Below the pieces are notes generated by a model. That model was not told the DNA's origin, did no database searches, and saw only the letters and a list, made by a program, of their open reading frames with translations. From the NCBI RefSeq assembly GCF_018603905.1, contig NZ_JAHFZZ010000007.1, positions 1-64,000 on the forward strand: 64,000 bases of DNA, read 5' to 3'. This document shows, one piece after another, positions 50,385 to 57,853 of the stretch (position 1 is the first letter of the stretch; the number at the start of each line of letters is the position of its first letter). Source of the DNA: Nonomuraea sp. NEAU-A123 (lineage in GTDB: Bacteria; Actinomycetota; Actinomycetes; Streptosporangiales; Streptosporangiaceae). The translations under genes and the position numbers were made by a program.

Positions 50385-51304
50385 CGGCGCCGGGTAGGCG
50401 TGGGATCCAGGAACACCTGGGAGATGCCGGGATAGCGGTCCCGCAGCCGGCGGTCGAGCTCGTCGCAGGCGATCTCCACGCCTGCCGCGGTCGCGTCGTC
50501 CCGGAAGTCGATCTTCGCGGCCACCATGAGGCTGCCCGGACCGAGGTACATCGTGAGCAGCTCGACCACGCTCATCACCTCGGGCTGCGCGGCCAGCACC
50601 TCGCGGATCTCCTTCTCGACCGGGTCCGGCGCGGACTGGCCGATCAGCAGCGACAGGTTCGACCGGATCAGTGTGAGCGCGGCCACCAGCAGGAGCAGGC
50701 CGATCGCGATGGACGCGCCGCCGTCCCACACGGCCGAGCCGGTCACCTGGGAGCCGAGCAGGCCCAGCGCCGCGATCACCAGCCCGACCAGCGCCACCGC
50801 GTCCTCGTACACGACGGCCTTCAGCGCGGTGTCCGAGGTGATCGAGACCAGGCGGAACGGGCTGACGTCACGCCTGCGGGCCTCCTTGCGAAGCTGCGCG
50901 AGCGCGTTGAGGAAGGACCCGCCCTCGATCGCGAAGGAGACGGCCAGCACGATGTACGACGGGAGCAGGTTGCCGAGGTCCTCGCCGTGACTGATCTCGT
51001 GCACGCCGTGGGTGATGGAGAACCCCGCGCCGCCGACCAGGGTCGCGACCGCCGCCATCATCGCCCAGAAGAAGCCCGCCTTGCCGTGCCCGAACGGATG
51101 GCGCCCGTCAGCGGGCCGCTGGCCCCGGCGTACGGCGACCAGCAACAGGAGCTCCGTCACCGTGTCCGCGGCCGAATGAGCCGCCTCCGACAGCATCGCC
51201 GCCGAACCGCCGATCAGGCCCGCGATCAGCTTGGCCACCGCGATGGCCAGGTTCGCGCCGCCCGCCACGAGGACGGTGCCCAAACTTTCCCCGTTGTCCG
51301 CCAC
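50381..51304 (-). CDS. Cation diffusion facilitator (Zn/Fe/Mn exporter)
   Basis: 307 residues. Six transmembrane helices with the CDF metal sites: 'SEAAHSAADTVTELLLL' (His and Asp of helix 2), 'GRHPFGHGKAGFFWAMM' (cytoplasmic loop and helix 3) and 'TALKAVVYEDAVALVG' (helix 5, where the usual H-x-x-x-D is Val-Val-Tyr-Glu-Asp). The C-terminal cytoplasmic domain of about 90 residues is present ('MSVVELLTMYLGPGSLMVAAKIDF'). Exports divalent metal in exchange for protons. Divergent from the marR gene, with a duplicated dyad between them. Confidence 0.9.
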   Translation of the reverse strand: MADNGESLGTVLVAGGANLAIAVAKLIAGLIGGSAAMLSEAAHSAADTVTELLLLVAVRRGQRPADGRHPFGHGKAGFFWAMMAAVATLVGGAGFSITHGVHEISHGEDLGNLLPSYIVLAVSFAIEGGSFLNALAQLRKEARRRDVSPFRLVSITSDTALKAVVYEDAVALVGLVIAALGLLGSQVTGSAVWDGGASIAIGLLLLVAALTLIRSNLSLLIGQSAPDPVEKEIREVLAAQPEVMSVVELLTMYLGPGSLMVAAKIDFRDDATAAGVEIACDELDRRLRDRYPGISQVFLDPTPTRRR

Positions 51305-51315
51305 AACGGGTCACT

Positions 51316-51387
51316 CTATGTTGGGCCGCGTTCAGCGGCCCAACACAGGCAGCGGTGTTTGCGCCTATGTTGGGCCGCGTTCAGCGG
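51316..51387. repeat. Duplicated 23-bp element with dyad between CDF and marR genes
   Basis: 51316-51338 and 51365-51387 are identical 23-mers 49 bases apart. Copy 1 lies in a perfect dyad: TGTTGGGCCGC at 51319-51329, loop GTTCA, reverse complement at 51335-51345. Copy 2 keeps the left arm but has mismatches in the right arm. In a divergent promoter region this looks like a pair of operator sites, or copies of a small dispersed palindrome. Confidence 0.8.
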
Positions 51388-51436
51388 TCTTCCACGGGCG
51401 GCGGTATTCACAGCTCCGTGCGCTAGATTGGAGATC

Positions 51437-51895
51437 ATGAGCGCGCCCCGCTGGCTTTCCCCCGCTGAGCAGCGTGCCTGGCGTACCCACCTGGCGCTGC
51501 ACAAGCTGCTCATGCACCGGCTCGACCGCGAGCTGCAGGAGCACGCTCTCTCGGTGAACGACTACGAGATCCTGGTCAACCTCTCCGAGAGCCCCGAACA
51601 CCGGATGCGGATGAGCGACCTGGCCGACGCGACCATCCAGTCCCGCAGCCGGCTGTCGCACCAGATCTCCCGCATGGAGGCCAAGGGTCTGGTCGCCAGG
51701 GAGGACTGCCACGACGACCGGCGCGGCACGTTCGCCGTACTCACCGACGAGGGCTGGGCCACGATCGAGAGAGTCGCGCCTGATCACGTGGCCAGTGTCC
51801 GGGAGCACTTCGTCGACCGGCTCACCGACGACCAGCTCGACGCGCTCGTGGTGGCCTACGAGCCGATCGTGGAGCATCTGAAGAAGCTTCGCTGA
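51437..51895 (+). CDS. MarR-family regulator
   Basis: 152 residues from ATG 51437 (TTGGAG upstream). The winged-helix core is clear: 'LSVNDYEILVNLSESPEHRMRMSDLADATIQSRSRLSHQISRMEAKGLVAREDCHDDRRGTFAVLTDEGW' with recognition helix and wing, residues about 38-115. N- and C-terminal helices form the dimer. It is divergent from the CDF gene; the dyads at 51316-51387 are candidate binding sites. Effector unknown. Confidence 0.9.
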   Translation: MSAPRWLSPAEQRAWRTHLALHKLLMHRLDRELQEHALSVNDYEILVNLSESPEHRMRMSDLADATIQSRSRLSHQISRMEAKGLVAREDCHDDRRGTFAVLTDEGWATIERVAPDHVASVREHFVDRLTDDQLDALVVAYEPIVEHLKKLR

Positions 51896-51967
51896 GCCCC
51901 CAGGCCGACACCTAACCGATATGCCCGACGGCACACGATCGTTCCGGGCGCTCGCTACGATCCGCTC

Positions 51968-52615
51968 ATGCTCCGAAAGCTGCTGTTCGTCGTCATCTTC
52001 GCGCTGGTGTCCGCCTGCTCATCAGGTGGCAGCGGCAGCGAGTTGCCCGCCGGACCCGATCTGCTGAAGAAGTCCACCGAGGCCATGAAGGCGGTCAAGT
52101 CGGCCACCTTCTCCATCGCCACGGACGGCAAGCCCAAGGTGCCGGTGAAGAAGGCCGACGGCAGGCTGACCGCCACCGGTGACGCCGACGGCACGATCAC
52201 CATCGAGGTCCTGGGCAGCCTGCAGGAGCTCACCTTCGCCCTGGTCGGCGACACCGTCCACTTCAAGGGCCCGACGGGCGGCTTCCAGAAGATGACCAGG
52301 AAGGACCTGGCGCAGATCTACGACCCGTCGCTGATCCTCGATCCGGCCAAGGGCCTCGCGCAGTTGCTCGGCACGGCCACCGACCCGCGCGTCGAGGCCG
52401 AGGAGAGCGGCGTCTACCGGGTGGCCGCCACGTTCTCCGGTCAGGTCCTCGGAACCCTCGTCCCGGGCGTCACCCAGGGTGTCAACGCCAAGATCTGGGT
52501 GGACAAGGCCACCAGCCGGCTCACCAAGGTCGAACTGCCGCTGCAGGACGGCACGGTGACCGTCTCGCTCAGCGACTACGACGCGCCGGTGACGATCACG
52601 CCGCCCGCCGGATGA
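51968..52615 (+). CDS. lprG: LprG/LppX-family lipoprotein
   Basis: 215 residues from ATG 51968. 'MLRKLLFVVIFALVSACSSG' is a lipoprotein signal with Cys17. The mature part follows the LppX/LprAFG fold: 'LLKKSTEAMKAVKSATFSIATDG', 'DADGTITIEVLGSLQELTFALVGDTVHFKG' and 'VNAKIWVDKATSRLTKVELPL'. In mycobacteria LprG binds triacylated glycolipids and works with an MFS exporter (P55) encoded directly downstream; the same arrangement is seen here, with a 4-base overlap. Envelope lipid transport is the likely role. Confidence 0.88.
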   Translation: MLRKLLFVVIFALVSACSSGGSGSELPAGPDLLKKSTEAMKAVKSATFSIATDGKPKVPVKKADGRLTATGDADGTITIEVLGSLQELTFALVGDTVHFKGPTGGFQKMTRKDLAQIYDPSLILDPAKGLAQLLGTATDPRVEAEESGVYRVAATFSGQVLGTLVPGVTQGVNAKIWVDKATSRLTKVELPLQDGTVTVSLSDYDAPVTITPPAG

Positions 52616-54180
52616 GGCGCGCCCGCCGGGTCGCGCTCGGCGTCGGCGGGGCGGTGGTGCTGCTCGCCGCCCTCGACGCGTACGTGGTCGTGACCGTCCT
52701 GCTCGACATCGCCACCGACGTGGGCATCCCCACCAACCGCCTGGAGCGGGCCACACCGGTGGTCACCGGTTTCCTGCTCGGCTACATCGCCGCGATGCCG
52801 CTGCTCGGCCAGCTCTCCGACCGGTACGGCCGGCGGCCCCTCATCCACGCCTGCCTGGCGGCGTTCGCGCTCGGCTCGGTGCTGACCGCGCTGGCGGCCG
52901 GTGAGGTGATGGTGGTGACGGGCCGGACGATCCAGGGGATCGCGGGCGGCGCGCTGCTGCCGATCACGATGGCGCTCATCGGCGACATGTGGGACGAGCA
53001 CGAGCGCCCGGTGGCGCTCGGCGCGGTCGGCGCGGCGCAGGAACTGGGCAGCGCGCTCGGTCCGCTGTACGGCGGGGTGCTGGCGCTGATCCCCAGCACC
53101 TCGGTGTTCGGGGTCGAGATGGGCGGCTGGCACGCAATCTTCTGGATCAACCTGCCGCTGGCCGCGCTGGCCGCCGTGGCGGTCCAGCTGACCGTCCCCC
53201 CGCCACGGCCTCGGCGGCCAGTTGCCGGCTTCGCGATGCCGACCCCTTCTGGGCCTTCCGATCCGGCTCCCTCCGATCCGGCTTCCTCTGGTCGCGTGGA
53301 CGGGGTCGGCGGCGCGTTGCTGGCCCTGAGCCTCGCCCTACTGGTGGTGGGCCTGTACAACCCGGAGCCCGCCACGACCGTACTGCCGCCGTGGGGCCTG
53401 CCGGTGATCACGGCGGGGGTCCTGGCCGGAGCGGCGTTCGTCTGGTGGGAGATCCGGTCGAAGGTCCGGCTGCTCGACCTGTCCGGCATCCGCAAGGGCC
53501 CGCTGCTGGCCACGCTGGGCGTGAGCTTCCTGACCGGGGCCGCGCTGCTGATCACCATGGTGTTCGTCCAGTTCACCGCGCAGACGCTGCTCGACATGGA
53601 GGCGCTGGAGGCGGCGCTGGTGCTGGCCAGGTTCCTGATCGCGCTCCCGGTCGGCGCGGTGCTGGGGGGCGTGCTGGCCCGCCGGCTCGGCGACCGCATG
53701 GTGGCGGTGGCGGGCCTGATCGTGGCCACGGCCGGATATGTGCTGATGAGCCGCTGGCCGCTCGACCTGGCGAACGCCGGACTGATGGTGGACCTCGCGC
53801 TGATCGTGGCCGGGCTGGGTCTGGGGCTGGTCATCGCGCCCGTCTCGGCGGCCGTCCTGCGGGTGACGCCGGCCACGCAGCACGGGGTGGCCTCGGCGGC
53901 GGTGGTGGTGGCCAGGATGATGGGCATGCTGATCGGCATCGCGGGGGTGTCGGCATGGGGGTTCCACCGCTTCCAGTCGCTGACCGCGAACCTCGACACA
54001 CCGCTCCCGGTCGGGGTTGAACCCGCCGTGTACACCAAGCAACTGAGCGAGTACCTCGCGAAGGTGAACGCGGCGCTGCATCTGGAATATACGGAGATGT
54101 TCTTCCTCACCGCCCTGATCTGCCTCCTGGGCGCGGTGGTCGCCGCCTTCCTCCCTCGCCGTCCGGTGACAGCCGTCTGA
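52612..54180 (+). CDS. 14-TM MFS exporter, P55-like partner of LprG
   Basis: 522 residues from ATG 52612 (ATGA with lprG). About fourteen hydrophobic segments; motif A 'GQLSDRYGRRPLIHACL' between helices 2 and 3, and the helix 5 motif C-like 'AAQELGSALGPLYGGVL'. A cytoplasmic loop near residue 205 contains a short repeat (GPSDPAPSDPASS). Length, topology and position after lprG match the mycobacterial P55 (Rv1410c) family, which moves triacylglycerides or related lipids and affects drug tolerance. Convergent with the histidine kinase gene. Confidence 0.88.
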   Translation: MRRARRVALGVGGAVVLLAALDAYVVVTVLLDIATDVGIPTNRLERATPVVTGFLLGYIAAMPLLGQLSDRYGRRPLIHACLAAFALGSVLTALAAGEVMVVTGRTIQGIAGGALLPITMALIGDMWDEHERPVALGAVGAAQELGSALGPLYGGVLALIPSTSVFGVEMGGWHAIFWINLPLAALAAVAVQLTVPPPRPRRPVAGFAMPTPSGPSDPAPSDPASSGRVDGVGGALLALSLALLVVGLYNPEPATTVLPPWGLPVITAGVLAGAAFVWWEIRSKVRLLDLSGIRKGPLLATLGVSFLTGAALLITMVFVQFTAQTLLDMEALEAALVLARFLIALPVGAVLGGVLARRLGDRMVAVAGLIVATAGYVLMSRWPLDLANAGLMVDLALIVAGLGLGLVIAPVSAAVLRVTPATQHGVASAAVVVARMMGMLIGIAGVSAWGFHRFQSLTANLDTPLPVGVEPAVYTKQLSEYLAKVNAALHLEYTEMFFLTALICLLGAVVAAFLPRRPVTAV

Positions 54181-54184
54181 CCGG

Positions 54185-55543
54185 TTAATCAGCACCTGCA
54201 GCGCCGATAGGGATTTTTAGGACAAATCGCGCGCCTCGCTCCGAGTCCTCGATGGTCAGCGTCCCGCCATGGCGCTCGGCGATCTCCCTGGCGATCGCCA
54301 GGCCGAGTCCCGTACCCCCTGTGTCCTTGCTTCGGGCGGCATCCAGCCGGGTGAAGCGCTGAAACACGAATTCCCGCAGGTCGGGTGGGATGCCCGGGCC
54401 GTCGTCATTCACCTCGAGCACCGCCTCGTCGCCCTCGCGGCGGACCGAGACCGCCACGCTGGAGGTGGCGTGCCGAGCGGCGTTGTCCAGGAGGTTGGTG
54501 AGCAGGCGGCCGAGTTGCAGCCGGTCTCCGCTGAGGACCACGCCCGGCTGGAGGTTCGTCACGATGCGCACCTGAAGGGCGCGGCGTCCCAGCTCGGACT
54601 CGATCAGCTGGCTCAGGTTCACGCAGTCGTCCGCGCGCTTGGCACCGGCGTCGAGCCGGGCGAGCACCAGCAGGTCGATGACGATCGCCTCCAGCCGGTC
54701 GAGACTGGCCAGCAGGGCTCGCGTCATGGCGGGCCAGTCCGCGTCGTCCGGGTGCAGCAGCGCCTCCTCCACCTGGGTGCGCATGGCGGTGATGGGACTG
54801 CGCAGGTCGTGCGAGGCGTCGGTGGCGAAGCGCCGCTGCTGCTCGACCGCCGCCTCCAGCCGGTCCAGAGTCCGGTTCGCGGCCTCGGCCAGCTTCCGGA
54901 TCTCGTCGTGGTGATCGGGCACGGGCACGCGGCGGCCCAGGTCGGTCAAGGTGATCTCGGCCAGCTCGGCGCTGATGGCGTCGACCGGGTCGAGGGTCTT
55001 GCTGACGGTACGGTAGGCGCCGATCGCCGTGGCGCCGACCAGCAGCACGGATCCGATCAGGAGCTTGGCCAGCAAGGAGCGGTCGACGTACCACGGGATG
55101 ACGGGATCGGCGCCGTAGACGATGTATTCGGTTCCGTCCTTGTGGATCTTGATGGCCTCGACGATCAGGCACTTGCCCGGAAAGCCCGGCACGGTGCAGA
55201 CGACCCGGTCCGCTCGCAGGTTCTCCCCCGGCAGGGAGAAGGAGGCCATCCGGGGTTGACCGGCCATCCGCTCGTTGGCCGCCACCACCCGGCCGGTCGA
55301 GTCGATCACCTGGATGGCGGCGACGTCGGGGTCGGGCAACACTGGAGGGATCGAATCCTGCAGGATGTAACGGACCGCCCGTAGGTCCGCGGCCAGAATC
55401 CGGTCCGCCTGATCATCTGTGGCATGGTCGTGGGCGCCTCCCAGGATGGCCCAGCAGAAGATCGCGCACAGCAACGCCATGACGACACTGGACAGCAGCG
55501 TCATCCGAGTCCGCACGGACCAGTCGCGCCGCAAGCTCACCAT
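54185..55543 (-). CDS. Orphan two-component sensor histidine kinase
   Basis: 452 residues. Two membrane helices (about 14-36 and 158-178) flank an extracytoplasmic sensor of about 120 residues with a Cys pair (116, 125). A HAMP linker (about 178-235) leads to the HisKA box 'ATDASHDLRSPITAMRTQVEEAL' with His245, then N box 'LLTNLLDNAARHA', G1 'VNDDGPGIPPDLREFVFQRF' and G2 'TGGTGLGLAIAREI'. No response-regulator gene is adjacent on either side, so the partner is elsewhere. The 55544-55689 gap holds no gene. Confidence 0.92.
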   Translation of the reverse strand: MVSLRRDWSVRTRMTLLSSVVMALLCAIFCWAILGGAHDHATDDQADRILAADLRAVRYILQDSIPPVLPDPDVAAIQVIDSTGRVVAANERMAGQPRMASFSLPGENLRADRVVCTVPGFPGKCLIVEAIKIHKDGTEYIVYGADPVIPWYVDRSLLAKLLIGSVLLVGATAIGAYRTVSKTLDPVDAISAELAEITLTDLGRRVPVPDHHDEIRKLAEAANRTLDRLEAAVEQQRRFATDASHDLRSPITAMRTQVEEALLHPDDADWPAMTRALLASLDRLEAIVIDLLVLARLDAGAKRADDCVNLSQLIESELGRRALQVRIVTNLQPGVVLSGDRLQLGRLLTNLLDNAARHATSSVAVSVRREGDEAVLEVNDDGPGIPPDLREFVFQRFTRLDAARSKDTGGTGLGLAIAREIAERHGGTLTIEDSERGARFVLKIPIGAAGAD

Positions 55544-55689
55544 GCCCCTCCATCCACCTGACGATCACGCTAAATGCGCATCGTGCGAGGCTGAGGCAGT
55601 GGACAGGCAAGACGACACAAACTATGCGCCAAGAACGTGGAGTCTCTCCTCCGCTCGGCGTCTCCGTCCCCGATCTCGACCAGCGGTTC

Positions 55690-56946
55690 TCACGGGGAGA
55701 GCCGATGCAGGTCGCGCGGGAACAACGTCGCCTGGCGGATGTTCGCCGCGCCCACGAGGCGCGCGGTCCAGCGCTCGAGGCCCAGCGCGAACCCCCCGTG
55801 CGGCGGCATGCCATGCGCGAACGCCTGCAAATACCCCTCGTACGGCCCGGCACCCTCACCCCGCGCGGCGAGCGCGTCAAGGTAGTCCTGGTACCGATGC
55901 AGCCGCTGACCGCCCGTCACCAGCTCCAACCCCCTGAACAGCAGGTCGAACCCGTTCGAGTACCCCTCACGCAGCGGGTCCGGATGCGTGTAGAACGGGC
56001 GCTTGGCCATCGGATACCCCGTGACGAACAGGAACTCCGACCCGTGCTCCCGCACCGCCCACTCCGACAGCCGCCGCTCCTGCTCGGGCGACAGGTCCGG
56101 CTCGAACTCGCCCGTGAGCCGCTGCGCCTGCGTGAAGTGGATCGCCGGGATCTCGGCGGGCACCTCCGGCAGCGCCACGCCGAGCAGGTCGATCGCGGGC
56201 TGCCCCCGTACCGCCTCCAGCATGCCCGCCACCGCCTCGCGCAGCACGGCCATCACGTCGCGGTGGTCGCGCACGAAGCCCAGTTCGGCGTCCAGGCTGG
56301 TGTACTGGGCCAGGTGGCGGACCGTGTCGTGCGGCTCGGCCCGGAAGACCGGCCCCACCTCGTACACCCGCTCGAACACACCGACCATCGCCTGCTTGTA
56401 GAACTGCGGCGACTGCGCGAGGTAGGCGGGGCGGCCGAAGTAGTCGATGCCGAAGACGTTCGCGCCCGACTCGGTGGCCGAGGCGACGATCTTGGGCGTG
56501 TGGATCTCGGTGAACCCGAGCCCGTCCAGCGCCCGGCGGAACCCGGCCACGCTCGCCGCCGAGATCTCCAGCGGCGCCCTGAGCCGCGGATGGCGCAGCG
56601 CGACCGGCGCGTGGTCGAGGATCGTGGGCAGCGCGGCGGGCACGACGGGCCGGTAGAGGTCGAACGGCGGCGCCTCCGTGGGCTCGGCCAGCACCTCGAT
56701 CTCCGGCTCCGTGAGCTCGGCGCCACCCGGCGCCTGCGGGTTCGCGGTCACGACGCCCGTCACCCGGACGACCGTCTCCTCACCCGGAACCGCGCCGGGC
56801 GCCACCACTTGGGCCAGCCCACTGCGGTCCCTGACGACCAGGAAGGACACGGATTTCAGCCGCCGGCGGCGATGGACCCAACCGGCGATCGTCACTCGTT
56901 GTCCGGCGTGCTCAGCGAGCTCCGCCGACAGGACACGAGAGATCAT
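55690..56946 (-). CDS. Archaeal-type (non-discriminating-like) aspartyl-tRNA synthetase
   Basis: 418 residues from ATG 56946 (AGGAG five bases upstream). OB-fold anticodon domain (1-105, 'GQRVTIAGWVHRRRRLKSVSFLVVRDRSG'), then the class II catalytic core: motif 1 region, 'FTEIHTPKIVASATESGANVFGIDYFG', motif 2 'GPVFRAEPHDTVRHLAQYTSLDAELGF', motif 3 'GGFALGLERWTARLVG' and the terminal 'RQATLFPRDLHRLSP'. The bacterial GAD insertion is absent, so it is the short archaeal/eukaryotic form; some such enzymes also charge tRNA-Asn. It is likely a second AspRS of the organism. A T-box with a GAC specifier lies upstream. Motif 2 shows Pro-His-Asp where Ser-x-Thr-type residues are common, so activity may be specialised. 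Confidence 0.85.
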   Translation of the reverse strand: MISRVLSAELAEHAGQRVTIAGWVHRRRRLKSVSFLVVRDRSGLAQVVAPGAVPGEETVVRVTGVVTANPQAPGGAELTEPEIEVLAEPTEAPPFDLYRPVVPAALPTILDHAPVALRHPRLRAPLEISAASVAGFRRALDGLGFTEIHTPKIVASATESGANVFGIDYFGRPAYLAQSPQFYKQAMVGVFERVYEVGPVFRAEPHDTVRHLAQYTSLDAELGFVRDHRDVMAVLREAVAGMLEAVRGQPAIDLLGVALPEVPAEIPAIHFTQAQRLTGEFEPDLSPEQERRLSEWAVREHGSEFLFVTGYPMAKRPFYTHPDPLREGYSNGFDLLFRGLELVTGGQRLHRYQDYLDALAARGEGAGPYEGYLQAFAHGMPPHGGFALGLERWTARLVGAANIRQATLFPRDLHRLSP

Positions 56947-56983
56947 CACAGCTCCTCACGAGGAATTGCATGATCCCTTGGGA

Positions 56984-57195
56984 GTGCGGGGGAGAAGGGA
57001 ACTCCCGGTGCCACCGCACTTTCGCCGCCCACGACGGGGCGGCCTCCACGACCCGATGACGGGGGTCAGACCGGCGGGGCATTTCCTCCCCGCACTCGGG
57101 AGTGTCTTCGCCGAAGGTGCGCGAGGCCGCCTTCCCAGCTACCGGCGGCTCTCTCCGGCCCGCGCGGGCCTTCGGTTACTTGTCTCCGTCCACGT
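56984..57195 (-). promoter_or_regulatory. T-box riboswitch with Asp (GAC) specifier upstream of AspRS
   Basis: Read on the minus strand the leader has the canonical T-box order: AGTAA (57180-57176, 5' side of the specifier loop), a stem arm CCGAAGG (57175-57169), AGAGAG (57154-57149), an apical hairpin GCCGCC / GGCGGC enclosing GGTAGCTGGGAA (about 57148-57125), the matching arm CCTTCGG (57117-57111), then CGAA followed by GACA. The specifier triplet GAC is at 57106-57104 and codes for aspartate, matching the downstream synthetase. The T-box itself, GGTGGCACC, is at 57015-57007, 60 bases before the start codon. A competing hairpin GTGCGG (57019-57014) with CCGCAC (56989-56984) encloses a GGGAG/CTCCC stem. 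No U-tract follows, so translational control is more likely than termination. Confidence 0.87.
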
Positions 57196-57348
57196 GTTGC
57201 CGGTGATCGTAGCCAGCCTCGGCGGACATCGGCAACCTGGTTTCGGCCGCGAGGTACGTCCCTGACGACCACAGGGGGCGGATAGGGGTTATCCGGCGGC
57301 CGGGCGCCGAGCACACTCGGGGCAACCTGTCCCCCTGAGGAGGTCGGC

Positions 57349-57798
57349 ATGCGCAGAGCCCTGGTCGGATGCGCCGTCGCACAGATCGTCGTGGTGATCC
57401 TGCAGTTCTACCTGTCCACGTTCGGCGCGTTCCAGATGCCGCGGCCCACGGGCTCGGAGGCCGCGGCGATCGGCCTGCACGCCGCGAACGGCCTGTTCGT
57501 CATCCCGGCCGTCTCTCTCGCGGCCACCGTCGTCGCGGCGCTGGCGAAGGTGCCCGGCAGGCTGATCGCGCTGTGCGCGGCGCCGCTGGTGCTGAGCGCG
57601 GTCCAGATGCTCGTCGTCTTCCCGCTGGCCGGCCTCGCGGGCGCGACGACCGACGACACGCCACTGGCCAGCCTGTTCGTGTACGGTCTGCACGCCCTCG
57701 TGGGGCTTGGCCAGCTCTGGGCGGTGATCGTCGGCTACCGTGCCGTACGCAAGCACACCAGGGCGCCCGTGGACCAACCCCAGCCCCAGACGGTTTGA
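57349..57798 (+). CDS. Small four-helix membrane protein (DUF6220-like)
   Basis: 149 residues from ATG 57349 with GAGG seven bases upstream. Four hydrophobic helices (about 5-27, 45-70, 73-97, 105-128) and a short charged C-terminus (RAVRKHTRAP...). No catalytic motif seen. Similar small integral membrane proteins are widespread in actinomycetes. Divergent from the T-box/AspRS unit. Function unknown. Confidence 0.75.
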   Translation: MRRALVGCAVAQIVVVILQFYLSTFGAFQMPRPTGSEAAAIGLHAANGLFVIPAVSLAATVVAALAKVPGRLIALCAAPLVLSAVQMLVVFPLAGLAGATTDDTPLASLFVYGLHALVGLGQLWAVIVGYRAVRKHTRAPVDQPQPQTV

Positions 57799-57806
57799 CC
57801 GACCAC

Positions 57807-57848
57807 GCGCCCAGGCCCGGCCCGGGAGCCGGACCGAGACCTGGGCGC
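57807..57848. terminator. Hairpin between convergent genes
   Basis: GCGCCCAGG (57807-57815) pairs with its reverse complement at 57840-57848; a nested CCGG stem lies within. It sits between the membrane-protein gene and the end of der. Confidence 0.6.
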
Positions 57849-57853
57849 CGGGG

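Noticed and set aside
57289..57777. 162-codon minus-strand ORF over the small membrane protein
   Set aside because: His/Asp/Arg-rich shadow typical for antisense of hydrophobic genes; the plus strand has ribosome binding site and four clear membrane helices.
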